A stretch of 49,983 bases of DNA. Origin: Pseudomonadota bacterium. Lineage in GTDB: Bacteria; Pseudomonadota; Alphaproteobacteria; Acetobacterales; Acetobacteraceae. The notes beneath the pieces are model-generated. The model saw nothing but the letters and a program-made list of their open reading frames with translations. It was not told the origin of the DNA and did not search any database. Position numbers and translations under genes: made by a program. Positions 41,211 through 49,502 of this stretch are shown here, one piece after another; the stretch's first letter is position 1; every line of letters begins with the position of its first letter. The stretch lies in contig JAKBBM010000009.1 in assembly GCA_021808545.1 (NCBI GenBank), forward strand, positions 1-49,983, given 5' to 3'.

Positions 41211-42572
41211 CTACATACGTTCGAATGAGCGAAAGAACTCCCAGTCGGTAACGGCGCTGTTGAAGGCATCCAGCTCCACCTTGGCCATGTTGGCGTAATG
41301 GCGCACCACGTCGGCGCCAAAGGCGGCGTGGGCAAGGTCGCTCTCGGCGAACAGGCGGGCGGCCTCGTCCAGGGTGGCGGGCACGCGCGGCAGATCGGCC
41401 GTGTAGGCATTGCCGCTAAAGAGCGGCACGGGCGCATAATCGCCCTCAATTCCAGCCAACCCCGCCGCTAGCATGGCGCTGAGCGCCAGATACGGGTTCA
41501 CATCCCCGCCCGGCAGCCGGTTTTCCACGCGCAAGGCTGGCCCATGGCCCACCACCCGGAAGGCGCAGGTGCGGTTATCCATGCCCCAGGCCAGGGACGT
41601 GGGGGCGAAGCTGCCAACCGTATAGCGCTTATAGGAATTGATGTTGGGCGCGAAAAATACGGTGAGTTCGGCCGCATGGGCGAGCAGCCCGGCCATGAAC
41701 TGGCGAAACAGCTTGGAGGGGGAATGCCCATCCGCGTCCAGAAATACGGGCGCGTCCTGTGTGTCGCGCAAGGAGAGGTGAATGTGGCAGCTATTGCCCT
41801 CGCGCGCGTTGATCTTGGGCATGAAGGTGAGCGCCATGCCGGCCTGTGCCGCCAGCTCCTTGGCTGCCTCTTTGTAGATGACGTGCTTGTCGCAGGTCTC
41901 GAGTGCTGTGCCATAACGCAGATTGATCTCATGCTGGCCGAGATTGCATTCCCCCTTGGAATTCTCGACCTGAATGCCGGCTTCCTCCATGGCGTTGCGA
42001 ATCTGGCGCAGCAGCGGCTCCACCCGTGCCGTACCGAGAATGGAATAATCGTTATTATATTGGTTGGCTGGGGTCAGGCCGCGATAGCCGCGCGTCCACG
42101 CATCCTCGTAACTGTTTTTGAACAGGATGAATTCCAGCTCGGTCGCGGCGTGGGCGCTCAAGCCATGGGTTTGCAGCCGCGCGAGCTGGGTTTTCAGCAT
42201 GATGCGCGGCGCCATGGCCAGGGGACGGCGGTCTGGCAAGGTGCTGTCGCACAGGATAATGGCGGCTCCCTTCTGCCAGGGGGCCAAGCGCAGGGTGGCA
42301 AGATCTGGCATGAGCAAAAAATCGCCATAGCCGCCATCCCAAGCGGCCAGCTCATAGCCGGGCACCGGCGCGCATTCTATGTCGGTCGCCAGCAGGTAGG
42401 CGCAGCCCTCGGCGGCGTTGGGCAGCACGGATTCGAAGAAGAAACGAGGCATTACGCGCTTGCCCTGCAGCCGCCCCTGCATATCGGGGAGGGCCATGAT
42501 GATGGTATCGATCTCGCCGCGCTCGGCTAGGCTTTCAAGCGCGTGTAGGGTCAAAGGTGCCGGACCGGCCAT
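41211..42572 (-). CDS. Glutamine synthetase family protein (gamma-glutamyl-polyamine/amine ligase type)
   Basis: 453-residue ATP-dependent ligase of the GS fold. Conserved segments are ATELEFILF, GECNLGQHEINLRYG, FMPKINAREGNSCHIHLSL and APNINSYKRYTVGSFAPTSLAWG, plus the catalytic region ending RVENRLPGGDVNPYLALSAMLAAG. The N-terminal region (DTIIMALPDMQGRLQGKRV) and the lack of the adenylylation-loop Tyr seen in GlnA-I place it with PuuA/GlnA3-like enzymes that glutamylate amines rather than with the main glutamine synthetase. It is transcribed alone and ends 6 bases from the convergent acetyltransferase. Confidence 0.85.
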   Translation of the reverse strand: MAGPAPLTLHALESLAERGEIDTIIMALPDMQGRLQGKRVMPRFFFESVLPNAAEGCAYLLATDIECAPVPGYELAAWDGGYGDFLLMPDLATLRLAPWQKGAAIILCDSTLPDRRPLAMAPRIMLKTQLARLQTHGLSAHAATELEFILFKNSYEDAWTRGYRGLTPANQYNNDYSILGTARVEPLLRQIRNAMEEAGIQVENSKGECNLGQHEINLRYGTALETCDKHVIYKEAAKELAAQAGMALTFMPKINAREGNSCHIHLSLRDTQDAPVFLDADGHSPSKLFRQFMAGLLAHAAELTVFFAPNINSYKRYTVGSFAPTSLAWGMDNRTCAFRVVGHGPALRVENRLPGGDVNPYLALSAMLAAGLAGIEGDYAPVPLFSGNAYTADLPRVPATLDEAARLFAESDLAHAAFGADVVRHYANMAKVELDAFNSAVTDWEFFRSFERM

Positions 42573-42666
42573 GCCATGGAATCTCCCAGGATTATTGGGT
42601 GATATTGATATATAGATGATTTTGGTCTGATGGCAGGGGCGCGGGGTGGTTTTTAGCGGGTGGCGG

Positions 42667-42687
42667 CGCGGGCTGGGTCAGCCCGCG
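42667..42687 (-). terminator. GC hairpin overlapping the stop codon of the XRE regulator
   Basis: CGCGGGCTG (42667-42675) and CAGCCCGCG (42679-42687) form a nine-pair stem over a three-base loop. The TGA stop of the leftward regulator (42678-42680) lies partly in the loop and partly in the stem. No T-run follows in the leftward direction. It may act as a Rho-assisted terminator or stabilise the 3' end. The remaining gap up to the glutamine synthetase gene start at 42572 shows no gene. Confidence 0.5.
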
Positions 42688-43193
42688 TCGAACGTGGTTT
42701 CCGGTGTGGCTAGAGATTTCATCAGGTCGAACATGCGCTTGCGCATGGCCGGATCGGCGATCCGGTAATAGGCGCGGACCAGTTCCAGTGTCTCGCGCTT
42801 GGTCAGCTGGTCGTCGACGCCAGAGCTGAACGGCTCTTGCTGCTCGGCAAAGCCATACATGCGCCCCCGGGGGCCCGAGAGCGGGCTTTCGGACATGCCT
42901 TCGGGCATATCATCGAAGAAATAGGAGATTGGCACATCCAGCACGCGGGAAATATCGAATAGGCGTGAGGCGCCGACTCGGTTCACCCCGCGCTCATATT
43001 TCTGCACCTGCTGGAAGGTCAGGCCGAGCGCATCGCCCAAACGCTCCTGGGACATGCCAAGCAGGGTCCGGCGCAGCCGGATGCGGGAGCCCACATGGAT
43101 ATCAATAGGGCTGGGGCGGCTTTCCCGCTCCGGACGTTCGGCATTATCTGCAGCCATAGACCTCAACTTCTCCAACAGGGCGGCGCCAAGCAC
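42678..43193 (-). CDS. XRE-family transcriptional regulator
   Basis: About 159-171 residues with a lambda-repressor-type helix-turn-helix: GSRIRLRRTLLGMSQERLGDALGLTFQQVQKYERGVNRVG spans the five helices, with the recognition helix around TFQQVQKYE (the 40-residue stretch is described by position, residues 35-74). The C-terminal part, including ISYFFDDMPEG and ETLELVRAYYRIADPAMRKR, is typical of the SinR/Cro-like regulators common in alphaproteobacteria. Two starts are plausible: the GTG at 43193 with AGGA 7 bases upstream, and the ATG at 43157 with GAGG 4 bases upstream. A perfect palindrome lies about 105 bases upstream. Confidence 0.88.
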   Translation of the reverse strand: MLGAALLEKLRSMAADNAERPERESRPSPIDIHVGSRIRLRRTLLGMSQERLGDALGLTFQQVQKYERGVNRVGASRLFDISRVLDVPISYFFDDMPEGMSESPLSGPRGRMYGFAEQQEPFSSGVDDQLTKRETLELVRAYYRIADPAMRKRMFDLMKSLATPETTFDAG

Positions 43194-43297
43194 CGCGATT
43201 TCCTTTCTTTGCCGTCCGAAGCTTTCCGGAGGTCAAATGTCAGGGGCGATCTAAACTTTAGCGAATAGCAGATGCCCGCGATTTACAAATTACCCGA

Positions 43298-43310
43298 CGT
43301 TAATATAACG
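43298..43310. promoter_or_regulatory. 13-bp palindrome CGTTA-ATA-TAACG upstream of the XRE gene
   Basis: A perfect odd-centred palindrome in an AT-rich 185-base gene-free stretch between lnt and the XRE regulator, 105 bases before the longest start. It lies between CCCG (43293-43296) and the tail of a CGGG (43309-43312), giving an outer arm as well. XRE regulators often bind AT-rich palindromes in their own promoter, so autoregulation is a reasonable guess. Confidence 0.35.
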
Positions 43311-43378
43311 GGCAATATAAAAGCTCAATAAACGGATTATTAAATAGACGCTCTTTGAGCAATCGTAAAAATATTAAA

Positions 43379-44881
43379 TCAAATCAAGAGTGCGATTAAC
43401 CATCCGGTAACGATTGAGACAACCCCAAGTATAGCAGGTAAAACCAGGCCGAGCCTAGCAAAAATCGTCGGCGGCAGGTGTCCGGGCAGAGGCGCGAGCA
43501 GCACGCCCTTGACCCCCAAAGGCAGGCTGGCGACGATATGCCCAAACGGATTGACCATTGCCGAGATGCCGGAATTGGCGCTGCGGGCCAGCGGTAAACC
43601 TTCTTCCACGGCGCGCAGGCGGGCATCGTCGAAATGCTGCAGCGTACCGGCGGAGCGGCCAAACCAGGAATCATCGGTAATCGTTACCAGCCAGTCGGGG
43701 CGGTGGGCTTCATCGACCACCTCACCGGTAAAGGCGTCTTCATAACAAATCATTGGGCCAAAGGGCGGCAGGCCTGGCACGGTAAGCGTTTTGGGCCCGG
43801 TGCCCGGTGTGAAGCCGGTGCCCAGCATATGCGGGATAATGGCAAGCGGGATCCATTTGGGCGTGTATTCGCCAAACGGCACCAGCTTCCATTTGTCGTA
43901 ATAGGCCACGGCCGGGCCGGGGCCGTCGGTCACGACCAGCGCGTTGCGGTAATCCTTGGGTCCCACCCAGCGCACACTGCCGGCCAGCACCGGCGTTGTG
44001 CCGGTTACCGCCGCCAATTGCTGGCGGGCCACGGCATCGCTATCCAACAGCCAGGGGCTGGAGGCTTCCGGCCAGATAATGGCGTTGGCGCCGGCATTTT
44101 TCGCGGCCTCGCTCATGGCCAGCAGGCGTTGCCAGTTGGCTTCCAGGCTTGGGCGGCTGAAATTGGGCGGCACCGGAAAATCGGGCTGCACCATGGCAAT
44201 GCGCAAGCCGGTGGAAGGAACATGGCGGGAGAGGCGATGCAGCCCGAACCCGGCCCACAGCGCCAGCAGCAGGATAAAGCCTGTCAGCCCCCGCCTGCCA
44301 AAGCGCGGCAGCCCGGCGAGGATGACGGTGAACAGCGTCAGCCCATGCACGCCGACAATGGCGGCGGGCTGGAGAAAAATATCGCCCAACCGGCCAGGAA
44401 TCGCCCAATCCGCGCCCCAGAAATTCCAGGGAAAGCCAGAGAACCAGAATTGCTGGGCGAGGTTGGAGAGCATCCACACCCCGGCAAAAACCAGAAGCTG
44501 GCCAAAACCCGGCTTGATCAGCCGCGCCGCCAGTACGGGGGGGATGCTGTAGCAGGCCACGGCCGCGGCCAGGGCCGGGGCGGCAAAAGGCACCAGCCAC
44601 CAAAATTTCGCGGCTTCGGTCAGAATCGGCTCGGTGATCCAGTACAGCCCGGCCAAGCCCAGCCCAAAACCAAACAACCAGCCGATGAGGGCCGCGCGGC
44701 GCCAGTTTGGCGCATCGTTGAGCAGGCGCAGCAGGGCGGGCACGCAAAACAGCAGAACGGGCACCAAATGCAATGGTGCGAGCGCCGCCGCCGCCAGTAC
44801 GCCCCACAAAAAGGCGCGCAGCAGAGGGTATTTGTCCAACCAGACGTGGCAGTTGCGCCAGAGCGCGCGCGGGCTAGCCAC
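43379..44881 (-). CDS. lnt: Apolipoprotein N-acyltransferase
   Basis: Inner-membrane enzyme that adds the third acyl chain to bacterial lipoproteins, using phospholipid as donor. The 500-residue product has about six N-terminal membrane helices (residues 10-200), then a periplasmic carbon-nitrogen hydrolase domain. Its triad is visible as Glu in IIWPEASSPW, Lys in YDKWKLVPFGEYTP and Cys in MICYEDAFTGE, and a final membrane helix ends the protein. A longer frame opens at 45082. The GTG at 44881 gives normal length and overlaps the mtnC stop by eight bases. Confidence 0.95.
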   Translation of the reverse strand: MASPRALWRNCHVWLDKYPLLRAFLWGVLAAAALAPLHLVPVLLFCVPALLRLLNDAPNWRRAALIGWLFGFGLGLAGLYWITEPILTEAAKFWWLVPFAAPALAAAVACYSIPPVLAARLIKPGFGQLLVFAGVWMLSNLAQQFWFSGFPWNFWGADWAIPGRLGDIFLQPAAIVGVHGLTLFTVILAGLPRFGRRGLTGFILLLALWAGFGLHRLSRHVPSTGLRIAMVQPDFPVPPNFSRPSLEANWQRLLAMSEAAKNAGANAIIWPEASSPWLLDSDAVARQQLAAVTGTTPVLAGSVRWVGPKDYRNALVVTDGPGPAVAYYDKWKLVPFGEYTPKWIPLAIIPHMLGTGFTPGTGPKTLTVPGLPPFGPMICYEDAFTGEVVDEAHRPDWLVTITDDSWFGRSAGTLQHFDDARLRAVEEGLPLARSANSGISAMVNPFGHIVASLPLGVKGVLLAPLPGHLPPTIFARLGLVLPAILGVVSIVTGWLIALLI

Positions 44882-45530
44882 GCGGCAGGCCGAATATCTG
44901 CGCGACCGCCGCGAAATCCGGCGCGGTTTCATGCTGAAGGGTGGGGGCTGTGCCATCCTGCGCGCGTACCAGCTGGCAGGTTTGCAGCCCGGCTTCATGG
45001 GCCGCGTCGAGCTCGGCCTCCACGTCCGAGAGGAACAGCATCTCGCCCGGCGGCACGTTGGCGCCCCGGCAGATCGTGACATAGCTCGCGGCCTCGCGCT
45101 TGGGCCCGACCTTCGTGTCGAAATAACCCTGGAACAAGGCGGTGAGGTCGCCCTCCGGCGTGTGGCCGAACAAGAGCTTCTGGGCCGCCACGGCGCCTGA
45201 GGAATAAACGAACAAACGCAGGCCCGCGCGCGCCCAGCGCCGCAAGGCGGGGGGCACGTCGGGGTACAGCTCGGCCCGCAAGGTGCCGTTGCGGTAGCCC
45301 TCCTCCCAAATAATGCCCTGGATTGTCTTCAGCGCCGTGATTTTCTCATCGCGGTCCATCCATCCCAGCAGCGTGTCGAGCTTTGGGGCTGGCACTTCCG
45401 CCAATGCCGGGTGGCCCGTGGCCACGAATGCCGCCATGCGTTCACGCGCATAGGGAAACAGCACGCGATGCACAAAGCTGATCGGGGTGGTGGTGCCCTC
45501 GATATCGGTCAGTATGGCGGCGGGTTTCAT
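44874..45530 (-). CDS. mtnC: Enolase-phosphatase E1 (methionine salvage)
   Basis: HAD-family enzyme that enolises and dephosphorylates diketo-methylthiopentyl phosphate to acireductone, the substrate of MtnD. The 218-residue product has the DxExT motif ILTDIEGTTTPISFVH, VYSSGAVAAQKLLFG as the second motif, and EMLFLSDVEAELDAA as the third. It overlaps mtnD by four bases and lnt by eight. Confidence 0.95.
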   Translation of the reverse strand: MKPAAILTDIEGTTTPISFVHRVLFPYARERMAAFVATGHPALAEVPAPKLDTLLGWMDRDEKITALKTIQGIIWEEGYRNGTLRAELYPDVPPALRRWARAGLRLFVYSSGAVAAQKLLFGHTPEGDLTALFQGYFDTKVGPKREAASYVTICRGANVPPGEMLFLSDVEAELDAAHEAGLQTCQLVRAQDGTAPTLQHETAPDFAAVAQIFGLPRG

Positions 45531-46066
45531 GCGAGGGCAAAGCGTTTGGAAATATCGTCGCCGGTGAACTGGGCAACCCAGCCGGAGGGAGCGGTGAACA
45601 CGCGCAGGGCCGTGAAATTGGGTGCTGGCCCGGCATCGAACCAGTGCTTGATGCCGGCGGGCACATGGATCAGATCGCCCGCCTCGCAGAGTGCGACATG
45701 TACGCGCCCGGCCGCATGCAGCACGAAATGGCCGGCGCCGGCGACAAAGAAGCGGATTTCCGGCTCGCTATGCGTATGCTCGGCCAGGAATTTTGCACGC
45801 AAGGACGCCGCCTCGGGGTGGTCTGGCGTGAGCTTGACCACATCGGCCGAGCCCGCCCCGGTTTTGCCCATCAGCATGTCCAGATAGGGGCGGTAGGCAG
45901 CCAGAATCGTCGCGGGCGGCTCGTCGCCCTTCAAGCGCACGGGGCTCTCCCAGCGCTCGAACCCGACATCGATCTGCGCCAGCGCCGCCGCCACCGCCGC
46001 GGGATCGGTCGAATCGAACAATGCCACGCCCGGCATGTCGTCCTTGTAGATGGTCAGGCGGCTCAT
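45527..46066 (-). CDS. mtnD: Acireductone dioxygenase
   Basis: Cupin metalloenzyme that converts acireductone to the methionine precursor 2-keto-4-methylthiobutyrate (Fe form) or an off-pathway product (Ni form). The 179-residue product, from the ATG at 46066 with GGAGG 8 bases upstream, shows the metal ligands in EHTHSEPEIRFFVAG and HVPAGIKHWFDAG. A longer frame opens at 46126. The ATG overlaps the mtnB stop as ATGA. Confidence 0.95.
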   Translation of the reverse strand: MSRLTIYKDDMPGVALFDSTDPAAVAAALAQIDVGFERWESPVRLKGDEPPATILAAYRPYLDMLMGKTGAGSADVVKLTPDHPEAASLRAKFLAEHTHSEPEIRFFVAGAGHFVLHAAGRVHVALCEAGDLIHVPAGIKHWFDAGPAPNFTALRVFTAPSGWVAQFTGDDISKRFALA

Positions 46067-46659
46067 TTCATCTTCCTCCGCTCCAATTCGCAGGCGAGTA
46101 GGAATTCCAGGGCTTCCAGGCGCCAATAGGCATGTTCCACGCTGCTGCCCCAGCCATAAACCCCATGCCCGGCAATGGCATAGCCGATTGGTGGTTCGGC
46201 GGTGAGCTCTGGTTCGATCTTTCGTGCCAGCCGCGCGATATCCTGGTCATTCTCATAAACCGGTAGCCGCACCTCCAGCTCATGGGTGGCAAAGCCGAAC
46301 GCCTTCAATATCTCATAATCGGCAAAGCGGATGCCGCCCGCCATGGAGAGCACGGTGGCGGCCACGGAATGGCCGTGCAGCACGGCGCCGATGGGTGGAA
46401 ATAGCCGGTAGAGCTGGCAATGCAGCAATGTCTCGGCGCTGGGTTTTTGCCCCGCCACCAGGGGCTGACCGGCCAGATCCACGGCGATAATGTCGCGCGC
46501 GGGATCAATCCGGCCCTTATGCACGCCGCTGCGCGTGATCGCGATGGTCTGCGCATCGATCCGCGCGGAGAGGTTGCCAGCCGAGCCCGGCACCCAGCCG
46601 CGCGAATCCATGCGCCGCCCGGCCTCGGCCAGCGCTTCGGCCAACGCCAAAGGCACCAT
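46063..46659 (-). CDS. mtnB: Methylthioribulose-1-phosphate dehydratase
   Basis: Class-II aldolase-fold Zn enzyme, first of three consecutive methionine-salvage steps encoded here. The 198-residue product shows RDSRGWVPGSAGNLS-like opening (residues ~16-31), the Zn ligands in LHGHSVAATVL and the C-terminal GHGVYGWGSSVEHAYWRLE with the third His. It begins 3 bases after the tatA stop. The remaining salvage enzymes (MtnA, MtnK/MtnP, aminotransferase) are not in the window. Confidence 0.94.
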   Translation of the reverse strand: MVPLALAEALAEAGRRMDSRGWVPGSAGNLSARIDAQTIAITRSGVHKGRIDPARDIIAVDLAGQPLVAGQKPSAETLLHCQLYRLFPPIGAVLHGHSVAATVLSMAGGIRFADYEILKAFGFATHELEVRLPVYENDQDIARLARKIEPELTAEPPIGYAIAGHGVYGWGSSVEHAYWRLEALEFLLACELERRKMK

Positions 46660-46662
46660 GGC

Positions 46663-46908
46663 TCAGCCCTGGTTGACGGTGGTCTTGGTCTTCTGCTCGG
46701 CCTGCGGGCCGGGGGCAGGCGCGTTCAGCGCGCCGCCTTCGCTCATCGATTCGTCCTGCTGCTTTTTGTCGTCTTCAGAGATGTTCTGCTTGAAGGACTT
46801 AATGCCCTTGCCGAATTCACCCATCAGATTACTGACCTTGCCGGTGCCGAACAAAAGCAGCACCACGGCCAGCACGATCAGCCAGTGCCAAATGCTCAAT
46901 CCACCCAT
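46663..46908 (-). CDS. tatA: Sec-independent translocase subunit TatA
   Basis: 81-residue pore-forming subunit of the twin-arginine translocase. The short N-terminal membrane helix ([20 protein letters not shown]), the FG hinge and the amphipathic helix [16 protein letters not shown] are diagnostic, followed by an acidic/Gln-rich tail. tatB and tatC are not adjacent, since the next gene is mtnB after 3 bases. The 72-base gap upstream from the CPBP gene may hold its promoter, but I could not identify one. Confidence 0.93.
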   Translation of the reverse strand: MGGLSIWHWLIVLAVVLLLFGTGKVSNLMGEFGKGIKSFKQNISEDDKKQQDESMSEGGALNAPAPGPQAEQKTKTTVNQG

Positions 46909-46980
46909 GATCTTACCTTCTCCACGCGGAAATTTCCGCCCTGTTTACCGCGAATGAGCAAGCTTGCCAAATGCCTTGCC

Positions 46981-47913
46981 TCAGAGCAGGAATCCGGCCA
47001 GCGCATTATAGCCCACATGCAGCCAGATTCCGGGCCTGATTGAGCCATAGCGCACGCGCAGCCAGCAATTGGCCAGGGCCAGGACTCCGACATCGATAAA
47101 GCCCGGCGGGTAATGCAGTTTCTCGGGCGCGTGCAACGCCACGAACAGAGCCGAGGTGATAAGCGTGGCCCATATCGGGCCAAGCCGCGCCGCGAGCCCG
47201 CCAAATCCAGCACCGCGGAAGCAGACTTCCTCTAAAGCCGGGGCCAGCACCAGCGCCAGCAGCAGCACGGCGGCGCGGGCCAAAGGGGGGCCATCGGCCA
47301 GCCGTGCCAGCGGTAAATCGCGCAGGGCTTGCACATGCGGCGGCACAAGATGCACGGTGATGCCGACAAGCCCAAGCAGGCAAAGACAGAGCAGCCCGGC
47401 CATGACATAAGCGCGCCAGGGAGCTGCGCGCCAGCCAATGCCGGTGCGCAGCACGCCGGGCCCCAGGCGGCGCACCTGCCAGGCCAGCCACAAGGCGGCC
47501 ATCAGCTCGCCCGCCAGCACGATGCTGGCCAGCACCAGCGGGGCGTGCATGTCTGGCCTGGGGGGATGGTGGGTCCCCCATAAGGTGCGCCCCAGAAACA
47601 CGGCCAAACCGAGATTAACCGGCACGAGCGAGCCCGCTCCCATGGCAAGCATGGTACCGGCCATGCTCCATATGCCCTGCCACGCGCCAAAGGGCGGTGT
47701 AGTGCCAGGATGCCGCCTGACACCGGGCAGGCGCGCGAAGATGAGCGCGAGCAGCCACAGATTAAGCCCGCATTCTGCGCCGATTCCGCCCAGCAGCAGC
47801 AAAGCGCGCCTGGGTACGGGGTGGTGCGTGGCCAGCCCCGCACCCACGGCCAGCAATGCGCCGGCGCTTGCGAACAAAGCGGCCCAGCCCAGCCCGGCAA
47901 GGAGTTTTTTCAT
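46981..47913 (-). CDS. CPBP-family intramembrane metalloprotease
   Basis: 310 residues with about eight membrane segments. The three CPBP/Abi motifs are present near the C-terminus: EEVCFRGAGFGG (EExxxR), LFVALHAPEKL and WLHVGYNALAG. The bacterial family includes CAAX-type proteases and bacteriocin immunity proteins, and the substrate here is unknown. It overlaps gluQ by four bases and so is cotranscribed with it. Confidence 0.87.
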   Translation of the reverse strand: MKKLLAGLGWAALFASAGALLAVGAGLATHHPVPRRALLLLGGIGAECGLNLWLLALIFARLPGVRRHPGTTPPFGAWQGIWSMAGTMLAMGAGSLVPVNLGLAVFLGRTLWGTHHPPRPDMHAPLVLASIVLAGELMAALWLAWQVRRLGPGVLRTGIGWRAAPWRAYVMAGLLCLCLLGLVGITVHLVPPHVQALRDLPLARLADGPPLARAAVLLLALVLAPALEEVCFRGAGFGGLAARLGPIWATLITSALFVALHAPEKLHYPPGFIDVGVLALANCWLRVRYGSIRPGIWLHVGYNALAGFLL

Positions 47914-48725
47914 GGCGTATCCTTAAAACGTTGCAGGATTTCCTCTGGCGTGGTGCCGGATTCACGTAAATGCCGCAATGTCGCGGCGTGGTTGCGCTTG
48001 GCCAGGCGCTGGCCGTTTTCATCGGTCAACAGCCGGTGATGCGCGTAAGCCGGTGTCGGCAGATCCAATAAATTTTGCAGCAGCACATGGATGTGCGTGG
48101 CGTCCCGCAGATCCTCGCCGCGCACCACATGGGTGATGGCTTGCCGCGCATCATCATGCACGACGCAGAGATGATAGCTGCTGGGTGTGTCCTTGCGTGC
48201 CAGCACCACATCGCCCAGCCGTTGTGGCTCGGCGTTCATCCAGCCGTGCCCTTCCTCGAAGAATCGCAAGGGACCGGATTGCGCCAGGGCTTTTTGTGTA
48301 TTGAGCCGCAGCGCGTAAGGCTGACCAGAGGCCAGGCGCGCCTTTTGTGATGCTGGTGGCAGGGTTCGGCAGGTGCCAGGATACACCCTCTCCACCCCGT
48401 GCGGCGCGCTTTGCGCGCGGGCAATCTCGGCGCGGGTGCAAAAACAAGGGTAGAGCAGCCCGCGCTCGTGCAAGCGCTCAAGTGCCGCCGCGTATTCGGC
48501 GAAATGTGCCGATTGCACGCGCACATCGCCGCTCCACTCCAGCCCGAGCCAGCGCAGATCCTCGAGAATCGCGGCCGAAAATTCCGGGCGGCAGCGCGTG
48601 CGGTCTATATCTTCCAGACGCAGGCGGAAAATATCGGCGCGTTGGCACGCCTTCCAGGCCGAATAAGCGTGGCCGAGATGCAAAAAACCGGTGGGCGAGG
48701 GGGCAAAACGCGAGATGACGCTCAT
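47910..48725 (-). CDS. gluQ: Glutamyl-Q tRNA(Asp) synthetase
   Basis: Truncated GluRS paralogue that attaches glutamate to queuosine in the anticodon of tRNA(Asp). The 271-residue product has the HIGH-like motif FAPSPTGFLHLGHAYSAWKA and SRFAPSPTG at the very start. Cys ligands lie in YPCFCTRAEIARAQ, THVVRGEDLRDATHIHVLL is typical, and LAKRNHAATL is a degenerate KMSKS loop. The absence of an anticodon-binding domain distinguishes it from GltX. It is the first gene of the leftward run that continues through tatA and the mtn genes. Confidence 0.93.
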   Translation of the reverse strand: MSVISRFAPSPTGFLHLGHAYSAWKACQRADIFRLRLEDIDRTRCRPEFSAAILEDLRWLGLEWSGDVRVQSAHFAEYAAALERLHERGLLYPCFCTRAEIARAQSAPHGVERVYPGTCRTLPPASQKARLASGQPYALRLNTQKALAQSGPLRFFEEGHGWMNAEPQRLGDVVLARKDTPSSYHLCVVHDDARQAITHVVRGEDLRDATHIHVLLQNLLDLPTPAYAHHRLLTDENGQRLAKRNHAATLRHLRESGTTPEEILQRFKDTP

Positions 48726-48931
48726 ACGCCCCTGATATAGAAAGCGAACATGAAAAGGCGAAGATGCACCATGACAAATTCCTTAATAATAGGCGCGATA
48801 ACAGGCGAGGGACCTTGCGGTGCGGCGCATCCTTTGTCATAAACCTCACATGACTCCGACGAACCACCATATATGGCTGGGTTTCGTGGCCAGCTCCCAA
48901 AATCTAGTCCCTTTCTGGGACAGGTTCAGTA

Positions 48932-49492
48932 ATGCCTGACGGCGGGTTCCATTTTCCCGCGCTTGTCTTGAATGCGGATTTCCGTCCGCTATCCTATTTC
49001 CCATTGTCGACCTGGAACTGGCAGGATGCCGTGAAAGCGGTGTTCCTGGACCGGGTTTCCGTGCTTTCTGAATATGAGCAGGAGGTGCGATCCCCCTCTT
49101 TTTCCATGCGGCTGCCCAGCGTGATCGCGCTGCGCGATTTCATCCCCTCCGCCCGCACCCCGGCCTTTACGCGCTTTAACGTATTTTTGCGCGACAGTTT
49201 TAGTTGCCAATATTGCAACGACCGCCGGGCCACGCAGGACCTGACCTTCGACCATGTGATCCCCCGTGCCAAGGGCGGGCGCACGAGTTGGGAGAATGTC
49301 GTGACCGCGTGCGGCCCGTGCAATTTGCGCAAAGGCAGTAAGATGCCTCGTGAATGCAACATGATCCCGCGCCAGACGCCGCGCCGGCCGACAAGTTACG
49401 AATTGCAGGAACGTGGCCGGCATTTTCCGCCCAACTATCTGCATGAAAGCTGGCGGGATTTTCTGTACTGGGATTCCGAGCTGGAAGGCTAA
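48932..49492 (+). CDS. HNH endonuclease family protein
   Basis: 186 residues. The HNH/McrA-like core carries Zn-binding CQYC (Cys92, Cys95) and CGPC (Cys127, Cys130), with FDHVIPRAKGGRTSWENVVT between them and LRKGSKMPRE after. The N-terminal segment beginning ALVLNADFRPLSYFPLSTW is typical of a widely conserved stand-alone HNH family of unknown role in alphaproteobacteria. An inverted repeat GTCCC/GGGAC (48907-48921) sits just before an AGG Shine-Dalgarno. It is divergent from gluQ and converges on the Lrp-type gene with a 10-base gap. Confidence 0.88.
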   Translation: MPDGGFHFPALVLNADFRPLSYFPLSTWNWQDAVKAVFLDRVSVLSEYEQEVRSPSFSMRLPSVIALRDFIPSARTPAFTRFNVFLRDSFSCQYCNDRRATQDLTFDHVIPRAKGGRTSWENVVTACGPCNLRKGSKMPRECNMIPRQTPRRPTSYELQERGRHFPPNYLHESWRDFLYWDSELEG

Positions 49493-49502
49493 AAGCTGCG
49501 GC

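Noticed and set aside
43350-43378. A GCTC/GAGC stem after lnt considered as a terminator
   Set aside because: Only four pairs, with no uninterrupted T-run, which is too weak to support.
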